23,795 nucleotides of DNA from the NCBI GenBank assembly GCA_027343785.1, contig DAHWKF010000107.1:1-23795 (forward strand), in the 5' to 3' direction. Shown piece by piece: positions 1 to 7,389 of this stretch. The position numbers were made by a program, and so were the translations under genes. The stretch comes from Leptospirillum sp. GTDB lineage: Bacteria > Nitrospirota > Leptospirillia > Leptospirillales > Leptospirillaceae. The stretch's first letter is position 1. Each line of letters begins with the position of its first letter. The notes below the pieces were generated by a model. It was not told where the DNA came from. It did no database searches and worked only from the letters and a program-made list of their open reading frames with translations.

Positions 1-2
1 TC

Positions 3-137
3 GGTTCGGGCAAGCTGAACAAGGTTGTCTCGCTGGAAAGAAAGATCGTCCATGGAACAAAAATGATCCTCAAGATCCTGAAAGTCAAGAGATTTTCAAA
101 AAAAAGTTGTAAATGGATGACCCAGGCACCTGAGTAG
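3..137 (+). CDS. 3' end of an unidentified gene (possibly glycosyltransferase C-terminus)
   Basis: The reading frame is open from base 3 to a TAG at 135-137 and gives a basic 44-residue tail that includes KLNKVV and MILKILKVKRF. Codons are mostly GC-ending in the first two thirds, unlike the other two frames: one stops at once and the second ends at 112 with poorer codon choice. The Lys-Leu-rich pattern with a short amphipathic helix resembles the C-terminal tail of some family 2 glycosyltransferases, but no catalytic motif lies inside the window, so that is only a guess. The gene begins left of the window. Bases 138-242 hold no further gene. Confidence 0.4.
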   Translation, partial: GSGKLNKVVSLERKIVHGTKMILKILKVKRFSKKSCKWMTQAPE

Positions 138-242
138 ATACACCGTCGTTTTTTCCTTGCAATGAAAATGTTCAAGGAATAGTCTGAGGACGGGACACAC
201 AGAGACATACAGGGAAAACACGCACCGAAAACGGGAGATCGG

Positions 243-1673
243 ATGAAGCTGTTGCTGATATCCGCCAACAGGGAGATATTCCCGGACCCGATATACCCTC
301 TTGGAGCCGCTTATGTGGCGAGCGCGGCGAAAAGGGCCGGCCACAAAGTGCAAACCCGGGATCTGTTGTGGGAGCCGGATCCGCCGGAGGCCATGCTGGC
401 GGATATCCGCAGGAATCCCCCGGACGCCGTGGCCATCTCCTTCAGGAACCTGGACAATGCGGCCTACCCCTTGACCCGTAACTACCTGCCGTCCTACCGT
501 CAACTGGCCAGAGACATCCGTTCGGCCCTCCCTTCCCCTTCGATTCCCCTGATTCTAGGAGGTTCCGCCTTTTCGCTCCTTCCCGACCTTTTGCTGGAAG
601 AGCTGGACGGGGATTACGGCATCGCCGGAGAGGGGGAAGAAAGTTTCCCCCTCTTGCTCGAAGCCCTTGAGGGATGCCGGCCGCTGGATGATATCCCCGG
701 ACTGGTCCAAAAAAACAGGAGTGGGTCTCCCGCTATCCTCACCCCTCCCTTTTTCCGGACGCATCCCTCTCCGCTTCTGAAATCCCCCGCCCCCGACCGG
801 GACATGTTCGACCTCCCCAGATACATGCGGGAAGGCAGAACGGCGAATATTCAGACCAAAAGAGGGTGCGCCTTCCGGTGCACGTACTGCACCTACCCCC
901 TTCTGGAGGGCGGCAGTTTCCGGCTCCGTCCGGCGGGTGAGGTGGTGGAGGAGCTGGAAGAACTGGTGAAAAAGAAAGGCATCCGCTCTTTTTTCATTGT
1001 CGACAGTGTCTTCAACGCCCCGCCCGACCATGCCCAGGACGTGTGCGAACAGATCATCAGAAAGCGTCTCAAGATCCGGTGGTCCTGCTATACGACCCCT
1101 TCCGGACTGACCCGGTCCCTTCTTGAAACGATGAAAAAGGCGGGTTGCGACGGAATCGAACTGGGAACCGACTCCGCGGAAGGAGGAACGCTGACGGGTC
1201 TGGGCAAGAGCTTCTCCGTGTCGCACATGATATCGGCCGCCAGCTGGTGCCGATCTCTCTCCCTCCCTGTCTGCCACACCCTGATCTTCGGAGGTCCGGG
1301 GGAAACGCCCGCATCCGTCCGGGAAACCCTCCGGATAGTGGACGAAACCCACCCCACCGCCGTCGTGGCGATGTCCGGCGTCCGGATTTATCCCGACACA
1401 CCCCTGGCCCGCATGGCCGAATCCCGGGGATTGATCCAAAACCGGAAACAATACCTCGATCCGGTGTTCTACATTGAACCCGGAATGGAGGATTTTCTGA
1501 CAAATACGCTCCTGTCATTCGCCAAACCCCGGGGGAACTGGATTCTCCCCGGTATTACGGTCCCGTTCAGACCGGTCACCCAGAAACTGATCCGGCGCAC
1601 AGGATATACAAGGCCCCTGTGGCATCTTCTACAATACGCGCCCTTCAAGGACCGGATCTACCGGGATCGCTGA
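243..1673 (+). CDS. B12-binding domain radical SAM protein
   Basis: A 476-residue protein with the layout of B12-dependent radical SAM enzymes. Residues 1-145 form a Rossmann-like cobalamin-binding domain (start KLLLISANR, then YPLGAAYVA, ILGGSAF and the GEGEESFP turn). The radical SAM core follows, with C209, C213 and C216 in CxxxCxxC spacing as [4Fe-4S] ligands. The DxHxxG base-off cobalamin motif is absent, as is common in this family. The core ends near residue 400, and the C-terminus carries a basic NWILPG/PFRPV segment like that of uncharacterised lipid- or isoprenoid-related members. The ATG follows GGGAG. The next gene starts 25 bases downstream, so co-transcription is likely. The reaction (methylation, C-C bond formation or ring closure) cannot be told from sequence. 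The family call is firm and the substrate unknown. Confidence 0.9.
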   Translation: MKLLLISANREIFPDPIYPLGAAYVASAAKRAGHKVQTRDLLWEPDPPEAMLADIRRNPPDAVAISFRNLDNAAYPLTRNYLPSYRQLARDIRSALPSPSIPLILGGSAFSLLPDLLLEELDGDYGIAGEGEESFPLLLEALEGCRPLDDIPGLVQKNRSGSPAILTPPFFRTHPSPLLKSPAPDRDMFDLPRYMREGRTANIQTKRGCAFRCTYCTYPLLEGGSFRLRPAGEVVEELEELVKKKGIRSFFIVDSVFNAPPDHAQDVCEQIIRKRLKIRWSCYTTPSGLTRSLLETMKKAGCDGIELGTDSAEGGTLTGLGKSFSVSHMISAASWCRSLSLPVCHTLIFGGPGETPASVRETLRIVDETHPTAVVAMSGVRIYPDTPLARMAESRGLIQNRKQYLDPVFYIEPGMEDFLTNTLLSFAKPRGNWILPGITVPFRPVTQKLIRRTGYTRPLWHLLQYAPFKDRIYRDR

Positions 1674-1698
1674 CATCCCAACCCAAAGGAGGCACACC

Positions 1699-2364
1699 AT
1701 GGAACACGTCGACCAAAACGCAGTGGGGACATTGCTGACGGTTTATACGGATATCGATCTTCTTGCGCTGGAGCTGTGCGCGGACCGGATCGGAACGGCC
1801 CCCACGCTGGAGGCGAAGCTCGAACTGGCTCACCAGGTGGAGGAGGAGCGGATTCACTTCCGGATTCAGGAAAAATGGCTGGCAACGATCGGCATGCCGT
1901 TCCGGTCACCGATCGATCCCCTCCACCGGAAAGCCATCCTCGAGCGATTTTCCCGGATGGACTGGTTCGATTTCCTCTCCTGCCTGCAGATCGGGATCGA
2001 GGGTATCGGAATCTCCCTCGTCGAAAAGGTGGCGTCCCGGGCGGACGAAGGCACCCGCGCCTCGCTGGAGATCCCCATTCGCGATGAAAAACGGCAGACA
2101 TCCTTTGGTCTGTCAGAGTTGAGGCGGATTGTGAGCGAGGCCTCCCCCGAAGAACGGGAAGAGCTGACGGAGAGACTTCTGTCCAACCTGAACGATCTTT
2201 ACACACTGGCGGAAGAATGCCTTCCCGTCAGGTTCGAGGACTACTGGTCACGGTTGGGACTGACACGCGAAGAGATGTGGGAGACGGTTCACCAGAAAAC
2301 CCTGGAGATGTTTGAATCGCTGGGTCTGTCCCGGGCCCTTCCGGAGGCTTTCTCCTGCAAATGA
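1699..2364 (+). CDS. Ferritin-like (diiron-type) four-helix protein, unknown function
   Basis: A 221-residue, largely helical, acidic protein behind a near-perfect Shine-Dalgarno (AAAGGAGG at 1685-1692, 6-base spacing). Its pattern fits the ferritin-like diiron superfamily: a helix with E25, a second helix with E50-x-x-H53 (EEERIHFR), a third with E101/E109, and a fourth with DEKRQTSFG (129-137), which lines up with the DExRHxxFG signature of diiron oxygenases. The expected final His is Gln133. Residues 150-215 form a charged helical tail. It sits 25 bases after the radical SAM gene, implying a shared pathway. It could be an oxygenase, an electron-transfer or iron-handling partner, or a scaffold that no longer binds two irons. 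The superfamily assignment is moderately sure and the function unknown. Confidence 0.65.
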   Translation: MEHVDQNAVGTLLTVYTDIDLLALELCADRIGTAPTLEAKLELAHQVEEERIHFRIQEKWLATIGMPFRSPIDPLHRKAILERFSRMDWFDFLSCLQIGIEGIGISLVEKVASRADEGTRASLEIPIRDEKRQTSFGLSELRRIVSEASPEEREELTERLLSNLNDLYTLAEECLPVRFEDYWSRLGLTREEMWETVHQKTLEMFESLGLSRALPEAFSCK

Positions 2365-2512
2365 CGGGCCCCAAGAACGGACGGGACCTCAGGCTATGAT
2401 ATGATGTAGGACAGTCAACAGGGGATGCCATGCCGGGACAGCCGGTGGCATGCCCTTGTCCGTTCGGAGCGAGGGCTCGAACGTTTATTTCCCTTTTTCA
2501 AAGGAGGCACTG

Positions 2513-3058
2513 ATGGCATCGCGTTCCGGCAAATGGCTTTTCATCCTGGCAATTTTCCTCGTGGGATCCTGGGGTCAGGGACGCATGTTCGGAAACACCC
2601 CCAATCTTGTTCTTCCGGAACGGGCGATGGCGGCGGGAGACCCGTCGCAAACCCTCATCCAGACATCCAACCGTTATGACACCGTTGTCAGCCAGGCGTT
2701 GGCCAAATACCACCGTGCCGCACAGAAAGCGCGCAAGATCTATCTGGAGACCAAAAGAAAAGCGGAAAACGCTTACGTGAAGGAGGCGACCGACGCCAGT
2801 ACCCTGGTCACCACCAAGGTCAACCAGATCAGGGACAGCCTGGCGGCGGGAACGATGAAAGAAACCGCCACCCACCAGATCAAGCAGGCGGTGGCAACCT
2901 ACGCCAAGAAAATTTCCCAGGCCTACGCGAAACGCGAAAATTCACTGCGGAAAGCGGTTCAGGTCTACGCCAAGTCCCTGGCCGCAGCAGCGGGACAATT
3001 CCAGCGCGACCTGGAAAAAGCGGAGAAATCCCTCAGTCACAGCCATCAGGGAGAGTGA
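2513..3058 (+). CDS. Exported Ala/Lys-rich helical protein, unknown
   Basis: A 181-residue protein. I chose the ATG at 2513 because AAAGGAGG at 2500-2507 precedes it and a hydrophobic export signal (WLFILAIFLVG, residues 8-18) begins at once. The upstream in-frame ATG at 2450 would put 21 extra residues before the signal. A signal-peptidase-like AMA-AG site lies only near residue 41, far from the hydrophobic core, so the protein may stay anchored. The mature part is almost entirely Ala, Lys, Gln, Tyr and Glu, with KARKIYLETKRKAENAY and repeated AxxxYAK patterns, and looks like a long amphipathic helix or coiled coil with no Cys. A TATGAT box at 2395-2400 might give it a separate promoter, but no good -35 element is seen. 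I do not recognise the family. The place of action is probably the periplasm. Confidence 0.75.
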   Translation: MASRSGKWLFILAIFLVGSWGQGRMFGNTPNLVLPERAMAAGDPSQTLIQTSNRYDTVVSQALAKYHRAAQKARKIYLETKRKAENAYVKEATDASTLVTTKVNQIRDSLAAGTMKETATHQIKQAVATYAKKISQAYAKRENSLRKAVQVYAKSLAAAAGQFQRDLEKAEKSLSHSHQGE

Positions 3059-3127
3059 GACTTGTCCCGGAGATTCGCGCCGGGGGAGATTTCCGAAGTT
3101 TTTCCCGGAAACACACTTCCTTGAAAC

Positions 3128-3179
3128 GGGAGCGGGGGAGCCTGTCCCTGAAGGTTCCCCGCCGGCCCCGCCCCTTTTT
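3128..3179 (+). terminator. Candidate rho-independent terminator
   Basis: GGGAGCGGGGGAGCC (3128-3142) can pair imperfectly with GGCCCCGCCCC (3164-3174), and TTTTT follows at 3175-3179. An inner alternative pairs GCGGGG with CCCCGC. It lies 70 bases past the exported-protein gene, in the 206-base space before the convergent cobM. The stem has bulges, so it is only a moderate candidate. I see nothing else in 3059-3264. Confidence 0.4.
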
Positions 3180-3264
3180 CGGTCATGCCTTTTCCCCGCC
3201 ATCGATTTCCACCCGACAAACGGGAGACCGATCCCGTTCACAGAACCCGTGTTCGAAAAGGATC

Positions 3265-4095
3265 TTAAGGGTCAACCGGGGGAGGATTGCCTTCTTTGGG
3301 ATCCCGGAACCCGTGTCCGAAATCCGCCGCGTATAACCGGCTCCGGGCGGTCTCCCTCAAGCGGGCATCGAGGACCCTCCCCACGATCATGAGCGCCTGA
3401 CGATAGATCTTCGCCGCCCGGACCATCAGGGCGATGGTCGACAAATCCCCCTGGACGAGAACCTCGTCCGGCCAGGAAGCGCGGGCGACGACCGCGGCCG
3501 GCGTGTTTTCCGGCAGGACGGAGGTCAATCGATCCACCAGTTCCTCGATCCGGTCGATGGACAGAAAAATCACCAGCGTCGCCTTGTGCCGAGCCAGGGA
3601 TTCCAGTTCCTCCCCTTCCGGCATGGGGGTTCTTCCGGCAGTTCTCGTCAAAATCACCGTCTGGCTGACCTCAGGCAATGTCAGATCCCTTCCGAGAGCC
3701 GCCGCAGATGCGAAAACGGAGCTGACCCCGGGAACCACCTCCCAGGCGATTCCCCTTTTCTCCAGTTCCGTGGTCATCTCCGCCATGGCCCCAAAAATGG
3801 CGGGGTCTCCGGACGCCAGACGGACGACGACCTCCCCCCGGTTTGCCCCTTCCACCAGGGAGTCGACGATCTCTTCCCGCGTCATCCCGGCCGAATCGAC
3901 CCACTTGGCTTCCGGGGACAAGATGACCATGGCCTCCTTGGGTACAAGGGAGCCCGCAAAAACGACGCGTCCCGCCCGTGCCAGCACGCGTGCGGCCCGG
4001 ACGGTCAAGAGATCAGGCGAGCCCGGCCCCGCTCCGACAAAGTAGACCGCGCCGGTCCGGACAGGGTGCATCGGGATATCATTGGGAAATGTCAT
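3265..4095 (-). CDS. cobM: Precorrin-4 C11-methyltransferase (CobM/CbiF)
   Basis: SAM-dependent methylation of C11 of (cobalt-)precorrin-4 during corrin ring synthesis, in the cytoplasm. Family marks are VYFVGAGPGSPDLLT near the N-terminus, AGSLVPKE, ASGDPAIFG, the VVPGVSS loop, and LPEVSQTVILTR followed by GRTPMPE, which is specific to the C11 enzyme as against other tetrapyrrole methylases. The ATG at 4095 (MTFPNDIP, 276 residues) has AAGGCGG nine bases upstream. ATG 4104, three codons earlier, is a close alternative, and the frame stays open to 4188 inside the upstream gene. The start overlaps the end of the membrane-protein gene by 17 bases, which suggests translational coupling. It is the last gene of the long minus-strand run. 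Sequence alone does not separate the aerobic from the anaerobic pathway. Confidence 0.93.
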   Translation of the reverse strand: MTFPNDIPMHPVRTGAVYFVGAGPGSPDLLTVRAARVLARAGRVVFAGSLVPKEAMVILSPEAKWVDSAGMTREEIVDSLVEGANRGEVVVRLASGDPAIFGAMAEMTTELEKRGIAWEVVPGVSSVFASAAALGRDLTLPEVSQTVILTRTAGRTPMPEGEELESLARHKATLVIFLSIDRIEELVDRLTSVLPENTPAAVVARASWPDEVLVQGDLSTIALMVRAAKIYRQALMIVGRVLDARLRETARSRLYAADFGHGFRDPKEGNPPPVDP

Positions 4096-4621
4096 AAGTG
4101 CCATCCGCCTTCCATATGTCAAACGCGCGCTTCCAGAAAAGGACCCGCGCAAAAAAGAACCCCCCTTCCGCAAAAAAAACTGTACCAAAAAGCGGAAGTC
4201 CCCGGTGGAGGAGTAAAATCAGGATACCTAAAAAAACGATGCCCCCCCCATAGGCCATCAGGACTTTCGACCGACCGGGGTGGGTGACGGCCAACCCCCT
4301 GTCTTCCAGGCTCCAGGGCATTTTGCGCCCTTCGGCGGCGCGGGATAGTAAGGCATATCGGCGGGGCCAGTTCTGGAGGAGGTAATACTGGTAGCGGGAA
4401 TGTCCCAGCCCCAGAAGCGCCGCCGCGATCCCGATGGTGAGTTCGCGAAAAAGAGGCGAGAGATCCAGCTGGCCCCGTGAAAAAGAAAGGAACACCGTCC
4501 CGAAAGCGGCGGCAAACCCGGCCATGGCCCACATGGCGGAAAACCGGAGAAAGCTTCCATAAGCGTACTCCAGGGCCCGACGGATGTCTTCCCGGCTGGC
4601 GTCCCGGGAAAATGGGCTCAT
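4079..4621 (-). CDS. Unknown four-helix membrane protein in the corrinoid gene run
   Basis: A 180-residue protein with hydrophobic segments at about 29-47, 61-75, 120-139 and 142-162, separated by a basic, Trp/Tyr-rich loop (SRYQYYLLQNWPRRYALLSRAAEGRK, about 75-100). The start ATG shares ATGA with the cobI stop, and its 3' end overlaps cobM by 17 bases, so it is translated in step with both methyltransferases. No motif of the known cobalt transporters (CbiM/CbiN/CbtA) or of CobD is visible. Codon usage and open frame match its neighbours. A job in metal uptake, corrinoid or heme handling at the membrane is a guess from context. I do not recognise the family. Confidence 0.8.
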   Translation of the reverse strand: MSPFSRDASREDIRRALEYAYGSFLRFSAMWAMAGFAAAFGTVFLSFSRGQLDLSPLFRELTIGIAAALLGLGHSRYQYYLLQNWPRRYALLSRAAEGRKMPWSLEDRGLAVTHPGRSKVLMAYGGGIVFLGILILLLHRGLPLFGTVFFAEGGFFFARVLFWKRAFDIWKADGTYDISQ

Positions 4622-5373
4622 GTTTTTGTTCCCCCAAGGGTTTTTCTCACCAGAATCAGGGACATATAGGGAAGGTTCCTCTCCTTCAGTGTCCGGATAT
4701 CGGTCACGATTTCCTGGCGGGACGTTCCGATTTCGGCGAGATAGACAGCTTTCTCCACGAGGCCTTTTCTTTCAAGCAGGGCAAGCACCGCCGGAAAAAC
4801 ACGATGAACCTTCATCAGGACAATGGTTTCGTGGGTATCAAGAACATGATCCAGTGATTCCGGTTCATAGGTCGCTGGCACGACAGCCAGGCTTTCAGGC
4901 CCCTGGACCAGCGGCATTCCCGTCAAGGCCGTCGCCGCCGATATGGAGGTCACTCCGGGCACGACACTGACGGACAGGTCCGGAATCTGGCGCCTGAGAC
5001 CCTCCAGGAGATTGCCGAACGTGGAATAGAAAAAGATGTCTCCCAGACTGATAAAAGCGACATCGCCCCTGTCGAGGGCCCCCTTCAGAACTTGGGCGTT
5101 TTCTGTCCGGGCCTTCTCCAGAATCTCCTGATCTTTCGTCATGGGAAACACGAGTTCGATCCGTTCCAGGGGAATTGTCCGGGCTTCCAGAACTTCCCGG
5201 ACGGCATCCAGCGCAAGTGAGCCTCCGTCGGAAACCGATTTGGGAACGGCCAGCGTGGGGACTGTCGACAGGATTCTGGCCGCCCGAAGGGTCAGAAGAT
5301 CCGGGTTGCCGGGTCCGACTCCGATCCCGAAGAGTGTTCCTGTCTTTTCCGGTCGGGCATCCCGTCCCTTCAT
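4618..5373 (-). CDS. cobI: Precorrin-2 C20-methyltransferase (CobI/CbiL)
   Basis: Transfers a methyl group from SAM to C20 of (cobalt-)precorrin-2, the first step committed to cobalamin. It is 251 residues from the ATG at 5373. Signature blocks are LFGIGVGPGNPDLLTLRAA, VFPMTKD, the SLGDIFFYSTF stretch typical of C20 enzymes, VVPGVTSISAAT and the C-terminal YMSLILVRK strand. The frame is open upstream to 5502, but those residues lie inside yacG, are Arg-rich and are unlike the family. The ATG at 5373 shares ATGA with the yacG stop. With cobM, it shows that the organism makes at least part of the corrin ring. The other cob/cbi genes are not in the window. Confidence 0.93.
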   Translation of the reverse strand: MKGRDARPEKTGTLFGIGVGPGNPDLLTLRAARILSTVPTLAVPKSVSDGGSLALDAVREVLEARTIPLERIELVFPMTKDQEILEKARTENAQVLKGALDRGDVAFISLGDIFFYSTFGNLLEGLRRQIPDLSVSVVPGVTSISAATALTGMPLVQGPESLAVVPATYEPESLDHVLDTHETIVLMKVHRVFPAVLALLERKGLVEKAVYLAEIGTSRQEIVTDIRTLKERNLPYMSLILVRKTLGGTKT

Positions 5374-5582
5374 TGCTCGTCCCCCTGTCCGAATCCTGAT
5401 GCTTCTTCGTCTGATTCCGTCGCGTTTTCCCCTTCTTCGCGAATCCGGTATTCCTCGTTCAACCACCGCGCAAGATCGATCTTCCGGCACCGGTTCGAAC
5501 AAAAACTCGTCCTTGCGTAGCGTTCACCTTCAAGGGGCGCATGGCAAACAACACACCGCCGGATCCCTTCGCCGGAAACCAC
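5370..5582 (-). CDS. yacG: YacG-type zinc-finger protein (putative gyrase inhibitor)
   Basis: A 70-residue protein with a treble-clef-like zinc site: C10-x2-C13 and C28-x3-C32, then the conserved helix IDLARWLNEEYRI and an acidic tail. In E. coli the family binds GyrB and inhibits DNA gyrase. The start is GTG at 5582, with GGGAGG six bases before it. The gene lies one base after the ribE stop and overlaps cobI by ATGA. The arrangement matches the family's usual size of 60-70 residues. Its presence between riboflavin and corrinoid genes is probably operon packing, not shared function. Confidence 0.88.
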   Translation of the reverse strand: MVSGEGIRRCVVCHAPLEGERYARTSFCSNRCRKIDLARWLNEEYRIREEGENATESDEEASGFGQGDEQ

Positions 5583-5583
5583 C

Positions 5584-6228
5584 CTACACCTCCCGGGCCG
5601 GGGCGTCTCCGAAACCCGGAATCGCCATTTCCCTTGCGCGGAGGATGTATTTCCCGACGACGTCGTATTCCAGATGGAGCCCGTCGCCCACTTTCCTGTC
5701 GCCGAGATTGGTCACCTCCATCGTATGGGGAATGATGGCGAGCTCGATCAGGCACAGCTGGCGGTCGGGATGGTCCTGAATCCTGTTCACCGTGAGACTG
5801 ATGCCATCCAGGGCGATGGAGCCCTTGGGAATAACAAACGCCCTGTGGGAATAAGGAACGGCGACCTGAAGAAATTCCGTCTCTCCCTGACGGTTACGAC
5901 TCTCCAGGGTCCCGAGGCCATCGACATGCCCCAGCACGAGGTGTCCCCCCAGTCGGTCGGAGAGCCGCATGGCCCGCTCCAGATTGACGCGTTCGGCCTT
6001 GAGGAACTTGCCCATACGGGTGACGGACAATGTTTCCAGGGAAACATCGACCCGGAATCCTGAACTCCAGGACTCCGTCACCGTCATGCAGGCGCCGTTG
6101 ATGGAAACAGACTCGCCCGAAACCAGCTCCTTTCCGAAAGAAACGCCATCAATGGAAAGGACGCAACCGTTTTTCCCCTGTTCGATGGAATGGACAATAC
6201 CCGTTTCTTCCACGATTCCCGTAAACAA
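5584..6228 (-). CDS. ribE: Riboflavin synthase, alpha chain
   Basis: Converts two 6,7-dimethyl-8-ribityllumazine molecules to riboflavin. The 214-residue protein starts with the invariant MFTGIVEE and contains the two homologous barrel halves: VSINGACMTV (about 42-51) and SIALDGISLTV (about 137-147), plus GGHLVLGHVDG and a C-terminal VGKYILR helix. The start codon is TTG at 6228, fixed by the family's N-terminus and by AAAGG seven bases upstream. Only three bases separate it from the ribD stop. Together with ribD it supplies two steps of flavin synthesis. Lumazine synthase and the ribA/ribB genes are outside the window. Confidence 0.96.
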   Translation of the reverse strand: MFTGIVEETGIVHSIEQGKNGCVLSIDGVSFGKELVSGESVSINGACMTVTESWSSGFRVDVSLETLSVTRMGKFLKAERVNLERAMRLSDRLGGHLVLGHVDGLGTLESRNRQGETEFLQVAVPYSHRAFVIPKGSIALDGISLTVNRIQDHPDRQLCLIELAIIPHTMEVTNLGDRKVGDGLHLEYDVVGKYILRAREMAIPGFGDAPAREV

Positions 6229-6231
6229 CCC

Positions 6232-7389
6232 TCAGCCTTTCTCCGATAAGGTTTGTTCCAAAAAACAGGTTTCGTTCCAGAGATCGACCGAAACCAGCAG
6301 ATCCTCCCCCAGATACCGGGTTTTCAGAGGTCCCGCAAAACGGAACGCGTCGACGAGCCTTTCCGGGGAGCGGCCTCCCACCCAACCGATCGCGTCCTGG
6401 CCTCCGATCACGAGCGGGGCCAGTACAAGGCGGATACTGTCCACCAGCCTTTCCCGGAGGAAAGAGCCCGTCACCCGCGCCCCTCCCTCGACCAGGAGTG
6501 TCAGGAGCCTCTCTCTAACCAAAATATCCATCAGGGCGCCCAGATCGAGTTCTTCCCGGTTTTGGGTTCGCGGAACGCGAAAGACCCGGGCGCCCTTTTT
6601 TTCAAGCGCCTCAAGCCTCCACCCGGGCGCATCCTCACCCGACATGATCCACACCGGTGACTCGGACAGTGTGTCAAAGAGCCGGGAGTCCGGCGGCGTT
6701 CTGGCAAGGGAGTCCAGAATAATCCGGACAGGGTGGTGGACCTTCTTCTTGCCGGGGAGACGGGTGGTCAACAGGGGATTGTCCTTGAGAACGGTCCCCA
6801 CTCCGACCAGAATGCCGTCATGTTCCTGCCGGAGCTGGTGAGCGTACTTGAGAGAAGGCCCTCCGGAAATCCACTGGGAATCCCCTGACACGGTCGCGAT
6901 CTTTCCGTCGAGGCTGGCCGCGCCCTTGACGGTCAGGTAGGGTCTTTTGTTCTTCATCAGGGAAAGAAAACCCCTGTTGACTTCGAAAGCCTTCCGGGCC
7001 TGAAGTCCCGTCTCCACCTCCACACCCCCCCGCCGGAGCTCGTCGATCCCTTTTCCGCTGACATGCGGATTGGGATCAAACAGGGAGATCACGACCCGTT
7101 TCACGCCGGAAGACAGGATTTCCCGCGAACAGGGAGGCGTCCGTTTGTTCAGGTGGCAACATGGTTCAAGGTTGACATAAAGGGTCCCTCCACGGGCCCG
7201 TTCACCCGCGGAACGGAGGGCCAGGACTTCGGCATGGGGCAATCCGGGGCGCTGATGGAAGCCTTTGCCGACCACGGCGCCATCCTTGACAATGACGGCC
7301 CCCACACGGGGGTTGGGGGCAACATCGTCCCGGCCTTTCATCGCGAGCTCCAGCGCCATGGACATATAGTGACCCTGCCCCCGAGACAT
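6232..7389 (-). CDS. ribD: Bifunctional riboflavin deaminase/reductase RibD
   Basis: A two-domain enzyme that deaminates and then reduces the pyrimidine intermediate of riboflavin synthesis. Residues 1-145 are the zinc deaminase, with H52-A-E54 and C77 plus C87 in EPCCHLNKRTPPC. Residues from about 150 on are the NADPH reductase, with VKGAASLDGKIA, GVGTVLKDNP and the LLVEGGARV strand. The ATG at 7389 gives 385 residues, and the glyS stop and this start share TAATG. The frame stays open 72 codons further into glyS, but that part is Gly/Arg/Ser-rich and not conserved. Length and order of domains are normal for the family. Confidence 0.96.
   Translation of the reverse strand: MSRGQGHYMSMALELAMKGRDDVAPNPRVGAVIVKDGAVVGKGFHQRPGLPHAEVLALRSAGERARGGTLYVNLEPCCHLNKRTPPCSREILSSGVKRVVISLFDPNPHVSGKGIDELRRGGVEVETGLQARKAFEVNRGFLSLMKNKRPYLTVKGAASLDGKIATVSGDSQWISGGPSLKYAHQLRQEHDGILVGVGTVLKDNPLLTTRLPGKKKVHHPVRIILDSLARTPPDSRLFDTLSESPVWIMSGEDAPGWRLEALEKKGARVFRVPRTQNREELDLGALMDILVRERLLTLLVEGGARVTGSFLRERLVDSIRLVLAPLVIGGQDAIGWVGGRSPERLVDAFRFAGPLKTRYLGEDLLVSVDLWNETCFLEQTLSEKG

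Noticed and set aside
138..242. B12 riboswitch or promoter ahead of the radical SAM gene
   Set aside because: No B12-box was seen. TTGCAA near 158 has only a poor -10 at 17 bases.
555..1451. A 298-residue open frame on the minus strand opposite the radical SAM gene
   Set aside because: Shadow of a gene with a clear CxxxCxxC motif; no conserved residues seen.
3055..3336. A 93-residue open frame on the plus strand starting at the end of the exported-protein gene
   Set aside because: It runs through the candidate terminator and into antisense cobM, and is Arg/Ser-rich with no ribosome site.
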